From contig NZ_JASGBP010000001.1 in NCBI RefSeq assembly GCF_030053345.1, positions 868,001 through 932,000 on the forward strand: a stretch of 64,000 bases of DNA, in the 5' to 3' direction. The position numbers and the translations under genes were made by a program. The DNA comes from Flavobacterium sedimenticola. Its GTDB lineage: Bacteria > Bacteroidota > Bacteroidia > Flavobacteriales > Flavobacteriaceae. Below, piece by piece: positions 8,283 to 16,370 of the stretch (its first letter is position 1; each line of letters starts with the position of its first letter). Under the pieces are notes generated by a model. The model saw nothing but the letters and a program-made list of their open reading frames with translations. It was not told where the DNA came from and did no database searches.

Positions 8283-8885
8283 ATGCAGGAAGCGATTGCT
8301 TTTTTGGTCGAAAGGGATGCTGTGTTTAAACAACTGCATACCCAATACGGCAATCCGAATGTGCCTACTAGACCCGAGGGTTTTGAAACGCTTTGTAAAC
8401 TGATTTTAGAGCAGCAGGTTTCGTTGGAATCGGCGCGGGCATGTTATGTTAAAATCGAAAATACATTGGGCCATGTGGCACCTGAAATAATTGCGGTCGC
8501 CTCAGAAGAAACACTCCGGAGTTGTGGGGTAAGTCGTCAAAAGACGACCTATCTGAAAGCACTGTCGGAAGCCGTATTGAACCGCCATTTGGTATTGGAA
8601 TCTTTAGCGCAAAAGCATCCTGACGACGTTAGAAATGAGTTAATCCAAGTCAAAGGTATCGGGCATTGGACCATCGATGTGTACCTGATGTTTTCCTTGC
8701 AGTCGCCCGATATTTTGCCCATTGGCGATATCGCTTTGGTGAATACTATCAAAGAACTGTACGGTTGTCAAGATAAAAATGTGATGCTGGCTTTGGCCGA
8801 GAATTGGAAGCCTTATCGCAGTATGGCTACCTATTTTTTGTGGCATCATTACCTCCAAAAACGAAATCGCAAATTTATCTATTAG
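8283..8885 (+). CDS. DNA-3-methyladenine glycosylase II family protein (AlkA-like)
   Basis: 200 residues, one HhH-GPD domain. It should remove alkylated bases from DNA to start base-excision repair. The helix-hairpin-helix is VKGIGHWTIDVYLMF near residue 122, and the conserved aspartate is in LPIGDIAL about 20 residues later. The motif LILEQQVSLESARA near residue 43 is the usual family entry. It lacks the N-terminal AlkA domain and the C-terminal iron-sulphur cysteines of EndoIII. Its stop codon overlaps the stop of the convergent glycosyltransferase by a few bases. Confidence 0.88.
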   Translation: MQEAIAFLVERDAVFKQLHTQYGNPNVPTRPEGFETLCKLILEQQVSLESARACYVKIENTLGHVAPEIIAVASEETLRSCGVSRQKTTYLKALSEAVLNRHLVLESLAQKHPDDVRNELIQVKGIGHWTIDVYLMFSLQSPDILPIGDIALVNTIKELYGCQDKNVMLALAENWKPYRSMATYFLWHHYLQKRNRKFIY

Positions 8886-9601
8886 CGAAATAAGCCGTAT
8901 TTAAAAATACAGTAAATCGCCCGAAAGCCATCGCGCCAATTGATTTTTTTGCCTTCTTCAAAGGTTCTTCCGTAATAACTGATACCTACCTCGTAAATTC
9001 TGATTTTCGGAATTCGCGCCACTTTTTGGGTAACTTCGGGTTCAAAGCCAAATCGGGTTTCTTCTAATGAAATCGATTTTAAAATATCGGCACGAAACAT
9101 TTTGTAGCAGGTTTCCATATCGGTCAAGTTCAAATTGGAAAACATATTGCTCAAAAAGGTCAGGAATTTGTTTCCGATACTGTGCCAAAAAAACAAAATG
9201 CGGTGTGGTTTTCCACCCATAAAGCGACTGCCATACACCACATCAGCCACATCATCGGTTATGGGCTTTAAAAGGATGTTGTATTCCTGCGGATCGTATT
9301 CTAAATCGGCATCCTGAATCACAATAACCTCGCCGGATGCTTTTGCAATTCCGGTGTGCAGTGCTGCTCCTTTGCCTTTGTTTACGGGGTGTTCCAAAAA
9401 AACGATAGGCAGTTCCGGGTTTTTGGCCATGTAGGTTCTGACACTTTCCGCGGTATCATCCGAACTGCAATCATTAACAATAATGACTTCCTTTTGAATG
9501 CTGTGAATCAACAACACCCCTTTGATTTTATCCAATATTTTATAAATCGTCGGACCTTCATTGTACGCAGGGATGATAATAGAAAGTGTTTTAATTTCCA
9601 T
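8882..9601 (-). CDS. Family 2 glycosyltransferase (dolichyl-phosphate-mannose-synthase-like)
   Basis: 239 residues. The N-terminus LSIIIPAYNEGPTIYKILDK is the nucleotide-sugar binding start of GT2 enzymes. The DxD-like metal site is QDADLEYDP near residue 97, and VYGSRFMGG plus ETRFGFEPEVTQK are as in DPM1-like GT2 proteins. No long transmembrane segment is seen, so it probably sits on the inner face of the membrane by association. Sugar and acceptor cannot be read from sequence. It is transcribed alone, divergent from the pyrophosphatase gene. Confidence 0.87.
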   Translation of the reverse strand: MEIKTLSIIIPAYNEGPTIYKILDKIKGVLLIHSIQKEVIIVNDCSSDDTAESVRTYMAKNPELPIVFLEHPVNKGKGAALHTGIAKASGEVIVIQDADLEYDPQEYNILLKPITDDVADVVYGSRFMGGKPHRILFFWHSIGNKFLTFLSNMFSNLNLTDMETCYKMFRADILKSISLEETRFGFEPEVTQKVARIPKIRIYEVGISYYGRTFEEGKKINWRDGFRAIYCIFKYGLFR

Positions 9602-9716
9602 CAGAGAGAATTTGAACTCAAAAATAGTTTTTTTGGTTTAGTAGGCAAGAGTTTAAAGGTAGATTTAATAGGATAAATTTCATGTATACCATTTAAACGA
9701 ATATTCACAACGGATA

Positions 9717-9749
9717 TTGTTTTTATTTGTTAAAGTTTTGTTACTTTTG
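9717..9749 (+). promoter_or_regulatory. Promoter of the membrane pyrophosphatase gene
   Basis: TTG at 9717-9719, a 22-base spacer and TACTTTTG at 9742-9749, a full TAnnTTTG match. The predicted start near 9755 leaves a short A-rich leader, so the ATG at 9771 is the start codon and the in-frame TTG at 9717 is not. Confidence 0.7.
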
Positions 9750-9770
9750 CGACCGATAAATAAAAAAACA

Positions 9771-12317
9771 ATGGAAAAATTTATGATGTATGTGCCAATT
9801 GTAATGGCAGTTTTAGGACTTGTATTCATGGGTATTAAAGCCATGTGGGTAAATAAACAGGATGCAGGTGATGAAAAAATGCAAAGCATTTCTAAAAGTA
9901 TTCAGGAGGGAGCCATGGCTTTCCTTAAAGCGGAATACAGAATTTTAGCCATTTTCGTGGTAATTGCTTCGGTGGCGCTTTTTGCGGTTTCTCAAGTAGT
10001 TAAAACGTCTCACTGGATGATTGTGGTGGCTTTTATTTTCGGAGCCATTTTCTCTGCATTAGCCGGAAACATCGGGATGAGAATTGCTACCAAAGCTAAT
10101 GTTAGAACCACACAAGCTGCTAAAACCAGTTTGCCAAAAGCCTTGAATGTATCTTTCGGTGGTGGAACAGTAATGGGATTGGGAGTAGCCGGTTTAGCGG
10201 TGTTAGGATTGAGCATTTTCTTTTTATTATTCTTAAACCAATTCATGGGTGATGCTACTAAATCATTCTATGAAAATATGACTTTAGTACTGGAAACCCT
10301 TGCCGGTTTCTCTTTAGGAGCTGAGTCAATCGCCTTGTTTGCCCGTGTGGGTGGTGGTATTTATACCAAAGCCGCCGACGTTGGTGCCGACTTAGTAGGT
10401 AAAGTGGAAGCAGGCATTCCTGAGGATGATCCGCGTAACCCGGCGACTATTGCCGATAACGTTGGAGATAACGTAGGTGACGTAGCCGGTATGGGGGCTG
10501 ATTTGTTCGGTTCTTATGTGGCTACCGTTTTGGCTTCGATGGTATTGGGTAACTACATTATTAAAGATATGACCGAAGCTTCGGGGACTCAGTATGCTGA
10601 TGCTTTCGACGGAATGGGACCAATTTTATTGCCATTGGTAATTGCAGGTGTGGGTATATTGGCTTCTATCGTTGGTACTTTCTTTGTGAAAATCAAAAAC
10701 AATGACGCTAAAGAAGCACAAGTACAAGGTTCCTTAAATTTAGGAAATTATGTGTCTTTGATTTTAACCGTTGTAGCTTGTTGGTTCTTAATCGATATGA
10801 TGTTACCGGAGAAAATCCAAATGAAATTCTTTGGGGAAGGCGTTAAAGAAATCGCCCGTATCAACGTATTCTATGCTACTTTGGTTGGTTTAGGTGTTGG
10901 TTTATTGATTTCAGCGATTACAGAATACTTCACCGCTTTAGGTAAAAAACCGGTATTAAATATCGTTCAAAACTCTTCAACCGGAGCGGCTACTAATATT
11001 ATCGCTGGTTTGGCAACCGGTATGAAATCAACTTTCGGTTCGGTATTGTTATTCGCTGCCGCTATTTGGGGTGCTTATGCTTTAGCCGGTTTCTACGGAG
11101 TAGCCATCGCTGCTTCGGCTATGATGGCTACTACTGCTATGCAGTTGGCTATCGATGCTTTCGGTCCAATCGCTGATAACGCGGGTGGTGTAGCGGAAAT
11201 GAGTGAATTGCCAAAAGAAGTGCGTCAAAGAACAGACGTATTGGATTCTGTCGGAAATACTACAGCGGCTGTAGGTAAAGGTTTTGCTATCGCTTCTGCA
11301 GCCTTAACGGCTTTGGCTTTATTCGCAGCTTATGTAACGTTTACCGGAATTGACGGTATCAATATCTTCAAAGCCGATGTATTGGCGGCCTTATTTATCG
11401 GAGGCATGATTCCGGTAGTATTCTCTGCATTAGCAATGCAATCGGTAGGTAAAGCAGCGATGGACATGGTACAAGAAGTACGTCGTCAGTTTAGAGAAAT
11501 TCCGGGTATCATGGACGGTACCGGAAAACCGGAATACGGAAAATGTGTGGACATTTCTACCAAAGCCGCTTTACGCGAAATGATGTTGCCGGGTGCTATC
11601 ACAATCATCACGCCAATCATCGTTGGTGCCTTGATGGGTGCTGAAGCTTTAGGTGGTTATATGGCCGGTGTATGTGTATCAGGTGTGCTTTGGGCCATCT
11701 TCCAAAACAATGCCGGTGGAGCTTGGGATAACGCTAAGAAGTCATTCGAAGCCGGTGTGGAAATCAACGGCGAAATGACTTTCAAAGGTTCGGATGCACA
11801 CAAAGCTGCGGTAACCGGTGATACAGTGGGTGATCCATTCAAAGATACTTCAGGACCATCGATGAACATCTTAATCAAATTAACGTGTTTGGTAGGATTG
11901 GTTATTGCTCCAATCTTAGGTTCAGGTCACGGTGCCGAAGGCAAAAAAATGGAGTGCACTATGGAAATGAAGAAAGAGTGTACATCAGCAATGATCGGTA
12001 AATGCGATATGAGCAAATGCAAAGACATGACTAAAGAAGAATGCGCTAAAATGTGCGATTCTTTAGGGTGTACACCGGAGCAAAAAGAAGCTTGTTTGGC
12101 TCACTATGATGCCGACGGAAAATTTATCGCTGATAAAAAAGATTGTTGTGCTAAGCCCGGAGCTGCTGCGGCAACTAAAGATGTAAGGGTAGAAATTACC
12201 AATACTAACGGGAAAGCTAAAGCGACTGTTACTACTACAGTTGGTGGTGTGTCTTCAACGCAAACCTTTGAAGGTACCGAAGCTGAAGTAAAAGCTAAAG
12301 TAGACGCTTTGAAATAA
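9771..12317 (+). CDS. hppA: Membrane-bound ion-pumping pyrophosphatase with Cys-rich C-terminal extension
   Basis: 848 residues; about 720 form the normal many-helix pump. It couples pyrophosphate hydrolysis to ion export across the inner membrane. Substrate-site motifs are [20 protein letters not shown], then [20 protein letters not shown], and DNAGGVAEM; a later site includes [25 protein letters not shown] has Ala where potassium-independent enzymes carry Lys, so a potassium-dependent type is inferred; whether it pumps H+ or Na+ is open. After the last helix (LVIAPILG) comes an unusual ~125-residue tail: residues about 728-790 hold ten cysteines and many Met and Lys ([20 protein letters not shown], then [19 protein letters not shown] and KDCC). 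A Thr/Val-rich segment ends the protein. Confidence 0.95.
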   Translation: MEKFMMYVPIVMAVLGLVFMGIKAMWVNKQDAGDEKMQSISKSIQEGAMAFLKAEYRILAIFVVIASVALFAVSQVVKTSHWMIVVAFIFGAIFSALAGNIGMRIATKANVRTTQAAKTSLPKALNVSFGGGTVMGLGVAGLAVLGLSIFFLLFLNQFMGDATKSFYENMTLVLETLAGFSLGAESIALFARVGGGIYTKAADVGADLVGKVEAGIPEDDPRNPATIADNVGDNVGDVAGMGADLFGSYVATVLASMVLGNYIIKDMTEASGTQYADAFDGMGPILLPLVIAGVGILASIVGTFFVKIKNNDAKEAQVQGSLNLGNYVSLILTVVACWFLIDMMLPEKIQMKFFGEGVKEIARINVFYATLVGLGVGLLISAITEYFTALGKKPVLNIVQNSSTGAATNIIAGLATGMKSTFGSVLLFAAAIWGAYALAGFYGVAIAASAMMATTAMQLAIDAFGPIADNAGGVAEMSELPKEVRQRTDVLDSVGNTTAAVGKGFAIASAALTALALFAAYVTFTGIDGINIFKADVLAALFIGGMIPVVFSALAMQSVGKAAMDMVQEVRRQFREIPGIMDGTGKPEYGKCVDISTKAALREMMLPGAITIITPIIVGALMGAEALGGYMAGVCVSGVLWAIFQNNAGGAWDNAKKSFEAGVEINGEMTFKGSDAHKAAVTGDTVGDPFKDTSGPSMNILIKLTCLVGLVIAPILGSGHGAEGKKMECTMEMKKECTSAMIGKCDMSKCKDMTKEECAKMCDSLGCTPEQKEACLAHYDADGKFIADKKDCCAKPGAAAATKDVRVEITNTNGKAKATVTTTVGGVSSTQTFEGTEAEVKAKVDALK

Positions 12318-12341
12318 TCGAAAGATTTAAATATAATAAAG

Positions 12342-12370
12342 ATGCCTCGCAACTGCGGGGCATTTTTTTT
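12342..12370 (+). terminator. Intrinsic terminator of hppA
   Basis: ATGCCTCGC and GCGGGGCAT pair around an AACT loop and are followed by seven or more Ts. Confidence 0.9.
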
Positions 12371-12411
12371 GTCTTTTTTGTGTAAATTAGCCAGCAACAA
12401 ACACAACATTA

Positions 12412-14682
12412 ATGACTTCCAGAATCACTTTCTTTTTTGTCCTATTCTGCCACCTAACCTTTGCTCAGCATACATTGCCGTTAATTCCTACTCCAAAAGA
12501 GATAAAACCGGGGAATGGTTTCTTTGTCTTAAATAGTGAAACGATTATCAATGCCGATAAGAACTCTTTTGAAGCACAATATTTAAAAGAAGTTATTAAT
12601 CAAGAGTTCGGACTGAATTTGGAAATTTCCCAAAAAGCTACTACTTCTTCAAAAATTAGTTTATTGACCGCCGTACCGGATGCTAGCAAATTCACCAATG
12701 AAACCTTTTATTTGTCGGTTGATCAAAACAGCGCAGAAATCAGTGCTGTTTCAAACCACGGTATTTTCAACGGAATCCAAACCCTTTTACAGCTTTTACC
12801 GATTGAAAAGGCTTCTGTGGTTAAATTGCCGATTGTCCAAATATTTGATACACCCAAATACGCCTGGCGCGGCATGCACCTCGATTGTGCTCGTCATTTT
12901 TTCTCGATAGATTTTATCAAAAAGTATATCGATTACTTAGCGATGTATAAGTTCAATACGTTTCATTGGCACTTAACCGATGACCAAGGTTGGCGCATCG
13001 AGATCAAACAATATCCGAAACTCACAGATGTAGGCGCCTGGCGCAACGGTTCGATGGTAGGCCATTATAACGAACAAAAGTATGATACCATTCGCTATGG
13101 CGGTTTTTACACCCAAGACCAAATCAAAGAAGTGGTAGCGTATGCCCAACAACGTCACATAACGGTTGTGCCCGAAATTGAAATGCCCGGCCATGCTGTA
13201 GCCGCTTTAGCGGCTTATCCGCAATATTCGTGTACCGGAGGCCCGTTTGAAGTGGAAAAACAATGGGGCGTTTTAGACGATGTGTTTTGTCCGAAAGAAG
13301 AAACTTTTACTTTTCTGGAAAACATTTTATCCGAAGTTATCGCTTTATTTCCTTCTGAATACATCCACATCGGCGGCGATGAATGTCCGAAAACCCGATG
13401 GAAAAGTTGCGGGCATTGTCAAGGATTGATGAAAGCCAAAGGATTAAAAGACGAACACGAGCTCCAAAGTTATTTCATCCAAAGAATGGAAAAGTTTGTC
13501 AACAGCAAAGGCCGAAAAATCATCGGTTGGGACGAAATCCTGGAAGGTGGTTTGGCACCGAATGCTGCGGTCATGAGTTGGCGTGGCACCGAAGGTGGCA
13601 TAGCCGCTGCCAAAGAAAAACACTTCGTGGTAATGACACCGGGTTCGCATTGTTATTTCGACCATTACCAAGGCAATCCGCAAAACGAACCTTTAGCCAT
13701 TGGCGGCTATACTCCGGTCGAAAAAGTGTATGCGTTTAATCCGATTCCAAAAGAGTTATCTTCAGAAGAAGCCCAATACATTTTGGGCGCACAAGCCAAT
13801 GTGTGGACCGAGTACATCGCATCACCGGAACAAGTAGAATACATGATTTTCCCGCGGATGATGGCACTCTCCGAAGTGCTTTGGGGAACTTCCAATCCTG
13901 AGAAATATGCCGATTTCGAAAAACGAATGATACAACAGTTTACCGTTTTAGAGCAAAAAGGCATTCAATACAGCAAAGCGTTATTCGAAATTACTTCGGA
14001 GGTGATGCCCAAACCCGGAGGCCATGGCGTCTTGTTTTTGTTGAAAAGTAATCAATCCGGAGATAGCATCCGCTACACCACTGATGGAACGCAACCCACA
14101 GCACAATCAAAGTCTTACGACCAACCGTTGGAAATTACCAAATCGCAAACCATCAAAGCCACTTATTTTGAAAATGGTTTGGCCAAGAGTAATGTTGCCG
14201 AACAATTTTTTCGGATTCACAAAGCAACAAGTCAATTGGTGTCGCTTCAAAATCAACCCAAAGGCAGTTATGCCAAAGGAGGCGGATTCACCTTGGTAGA
14301 CGGGATTAAAGGTGATACAGCCAAATTCGGTCAGCATTGGTTGGGTTTTTCGGGAACCGATTTAATCGCTACTATCGATTTGGGCAGCAAACAAAAAATA
14401 AATCACTTGAGCATTGGTTTGTTGAGCAGTCCTTCGTCGTGGATTTATTTTCCGAAAAAAGTAACTTTTCAAGTGTCAGAAGATATGATTCAATTTAAAA
14501 CGGTCGGCACTTTTTCTTTCGAAGAAATTCAAAAAGCCAAGGGTCAAGTTGAGCTGAATTGTAAAAATAAGAACATTCAATTTGTAAAAGTCACTGTCGA
14601 AAACTTCGGCACTATTCCCGATGGCCAACCCGGTGCCGGAAATAAAGCGTGGCTTTTTGCAGACGAAATAACCGTAGAATAA
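12412..14682 (+). CDS. Beta-N-acetylhexosaminidase, GH20, secreted
   Basis: 756 residues. A signal peptide (MTSRITFFFVLFCHLTFAQ) leads to the GH20b domain (about 25-140) and then the catalytic barrel (about 145-490). The catalytic Asp-Glu pair is in HIGGDECPK near residue 322, and FHWHLTDDQGWRIEIKQYP and VVPEIEMPGHAVAALAAYP are classic GH20 blocks. After it come a chitobiase C-terminal-like segment (IRYTTDGTQPTAQSK) and a discoidin-like region (about 620-756) that may bind sugar. It removes terminal GlcNAc or GalNAc in the periplasm or outside. It heads the four-gene N-glycan operon; the next ATG is 2 bp away. Confidence 0.93.
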   Translation: MTSRITFFFVLFCHLTFAQHTLPLIPTPKEIKPGNGFFVLNSETIINADKNSFEAQYLKEVINQEFGLNLEISQKATTSSKISLLTAVPDASKFTNETFYLSVDQNSAEISAVSNHGIFNGIQTLLQLLPIEKASVVKLPIVQIFDTPKYAWRGMHLDCARHFFSIDFIKKYIDYLAMYKFNTFHWHLTDDQGWRIEIKQYPKLTDVGAWRNGSMVGHYNEQKYDTIRYGGFYTQDQIKEVVAYAQQRHITVVPEIEMPGHAVAALAAYPQYSCTGGPFEVEKQWGVLDDVFCPKEETFTFLENILSEVIALFPSEYIHIGGDECPKTRWKSCGHCQGLMKAKGLKDEHELQSYFIQRMEKFVNSKGRKIIGWDEILEGGLAPNAAVMSWRGTEGGIAAAKEKHFVVMTPGSHCYFDHYQGNPQNEPLAIGGYTPVEKVYAFNPIPKELSSEEAQYILGAQANVWTEYIASPEQVEYMIFPRMMALSEVLWGTSNPEKYADFEKRMIQQFTVLEQKGIQYSKALFEITSEVMPKPGGHGVLFLLKSNQSGDSIRYTTDGTQPTAQSKSYDQPLEITKSQTIKATYFENGLAKSNVAEQFFRIHKATSQLVSLQNQPKGSYAKGGGFTLVDGIKGDTAKFGQHWLGFSGTDLIATIDLGSKQKINHLSIGLLSSPSSWIYFPKKVTFQVSEDMIQFKTVGTFSFEEIQKAKGQVELNCKNKNIQFVKVTVENFGTIPDGQPGAGNKAWLFADEITVE

Positions 14683-14684
14683 CC

Positions 14685-15677
14685 ATGAGTAACCGCAGAA
14701 ACTTTCTCAAAACAGCCGCAGTAGGCTCCGTAGCCATAGCTTTGCAATCGTTTGCTTCTAAAGAAGATAATTTGGCAAGGCCCAAAGGCAAAGTCAATAA
14801 ACCGATCGTTTTATCTACATGGAACTTCGGCGTACAAGCCAATGGTGCTGCTTGGGAGATTCTAAAAAATAACGGTCGTGCTCTCGATGCGGTGGAAGCC
14901 GGGGTAAAAATTCCCGAGGGCGATCCCACGGAAAGAAGTGTTGGTTACGGCGGCCGACCTGACAGAGACGGCAAAGTAACGCTCGATGCGTGTATCATGG
15001 ATGAGTTTTCGAACATCGGTTCGGTAGCCGCTTTGGAACACATCAAACATCCTATTTCCGTGGCGCGAGCCGTCATGGAAAAAACGCCGCATGTAATGTT
15101 GGTTGGCGATGGTGCGCTGCAATTTGCCTTATCTCAAGGGTTCAAAAAGGAAAATCTCTTGGTAGAAGCTTCCGAAAAAGAGTGGAAGGAATGGCTTAAA
15201 ACCAGTCAGTACAAACCCATGGCCAATATCGAAAATCACGACACCATAGGAATGATTGCTTTGGATGTTCACGGGAATCTTTCCGGCGCCTGTACTACGA
15301 GCGGGATGGCGTTTAAAATGCACGGTCGAGTAGGCGATTCGCCCATTATCGGTGCGGGTTTGTATGTGGATAACGAAATCGGAGCCGCGACGGCTACTGG
15401 TCATGGCGAAGAAGTGATTCGCATAGCCGGCTGTCATTTGGTGGTCGAATTAATGCGACAAGGGAAATCCCCGCAACAAGCGTGTGAAGAAGCCGTCATG
15501 CGTATTGTAAAACTCACGCAGAACCGGAACAAAAACCTAAAAGACATTCAGGTCGGTTTTATCGCCTTAGACAAACAAGGTAATTATGGGGCCTATTGCA
15601 TTCAAGGCGGATTCAACTATGCGGTAAACGACCATTCGGGGAATCGATTAATAGATGCTGATTACTTTTTGAAATAA
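14685..15677 (+). CDS. N4-(beta-N-acetylglucosaminyl)-L-asparaginase (glycosylasparaginase)
   Basis: 330 residues from ATG 14685. The N-terminus MSNRRNFLKTAAVGSVAIAL is a twin-arginine signal, so the enzyme is exported folded. It is an Ntn hydrolase that self-cleaves before a threonine: NHDTIGMIALDVHGNLSGAC holds that nucleophile near residue 183. STWNFGVQANGAAWEILKNN and GGRPDRDGKVTLDACIMD are also family blocks. It splits the GlcNAc-Asn link left after N-glycoprotein digestion. The well-studied bacterial enzyme comes from Elizabethkingia, in the same order. Place behind GH20 and ahead of a beta-mannosidase fits N-glycan breakdown. Confidence 0.93.
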   Translation: MSNRRNFLKTAAVGSVAIALQSFASKEDNLARPKGKVNKPIVLSTWNFGVQANGAAWEILKNNGRALDAVEAGVKIPEGDPTERSVGYGGRPDRDGKVTLDACIMDEFSNIGSVAALEHIKHPISVARAVMEKTPHVMLVGDGALQFALSQGFKKENLLVEASEKEWKEWLKTSQYKPMANIENHDTIGMIALDVHGNLSGACTTSGMAFKMHGRVGDSPIIGAGLYVDNEIGAATATGHGEEVIRIAGCHLVVELMRQGKSPQQACEEAVMRIVKLTQNRNKNLKDIQVGFIALDKQGNYGAYCIQGGFNYAVNDHSGNRLIDADYFLK

Positions 15678-15692
15678 ACAGATAGGTCTTAT

Positions 15693-16370
15693 ATGGTTCA
15701 AAATGCCCAACTCGAAATCGCTTGTTTTAACCCGGAATCGGCCCTTATCGCCCAAGAACACGGCGCTGATAGAGTAGAACTTTGTAAGGGTATAGCTGTT
15801 GGCGGAACGACACCTGATTTTGAAACGGTAAAGCACATTCGTGAAAAGTTAAGTATCGATTTGTATGTTATGATTCGCCCAAGAGGAAGCCATTTTGTAT
15901 ATACTGATGAAGAATTTCAGCAAATGCAAGCCGATATCGTAGCGTTAAAACAATTGAATATCGACGGATTTGTCTTCGGGATTTTGAAGGATGACAAAAC
16001 CATAAATATAGAACAAAATAAAATGTTAGTCGATTTAGCAAAGCCAATTCCCTGTACGTTTCACCGCGCTTTTGATGAGGTGGAAAATGCTTTTGAATCG
16101 TTAGAACACATTATAGCTTGCGGATTCAAAACCATTTTAACTTCGGGTCAGGCACCCAATGTAATGGAAGGCTTGCACCGTTTATCCGAATTGGTCAAAG
16201 CGGCCGATAACCGAATTGTCATTATGCCCGGCGGCGGTTTGCGTTCCGGCAATATTGAACAAATTCAAAAAAATACCAAAGCTGATTTTTATCATTCTTC
16301 GGCCATAACTGATGGTAACGAAACGGCTTCACCAACAGAAGTTCAAGCCTTAAAATCTAAGCTTCAATGA
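15693..16370 (+). CDS. cutC: CutC family TIM-barrel protein
   Basis: 225 residues with no signal peptide. LEIACFNPESALIAQEHGAD, RVELCKGIAVGGTTPDFETV, MIRPRGSHFVYTDEEFQQMQ, FVFGILKDDKTIN, TFHRAFDE and ILTSGQAPN are the conserved CutC blocks. The family is named for copper homeostasis, but that role is weakly supported in bacteria. Here its ATG is 15 bp after the glycosylasparaginase and its stop overlaps the beta-mannosidase ATG, so it belongs to a glycan-degrading operon. A sugar-related catalytic role in the cytoplasm is an inference, not shown. Confidence 0.88.
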   Translation: MVQNAQLEIACFNPESALIAQEHGADRVELCKGIAVGGTTPDFETVKHIREKLSIDLYVMIRPRGSHFVYTDEEFQQMQADIVALKQLNIDGFVFGILKDDKTINIEQNKMLVDLAKPIPCTFHRAFDEVENAFESLEHIIACGFKTILTSGQAPNVMEGLHRLSELVKAADNRIVIMPGGGLRSGNIEQIQKNTKADFYHSSAITDGNETASPTEVQALKSKLQ

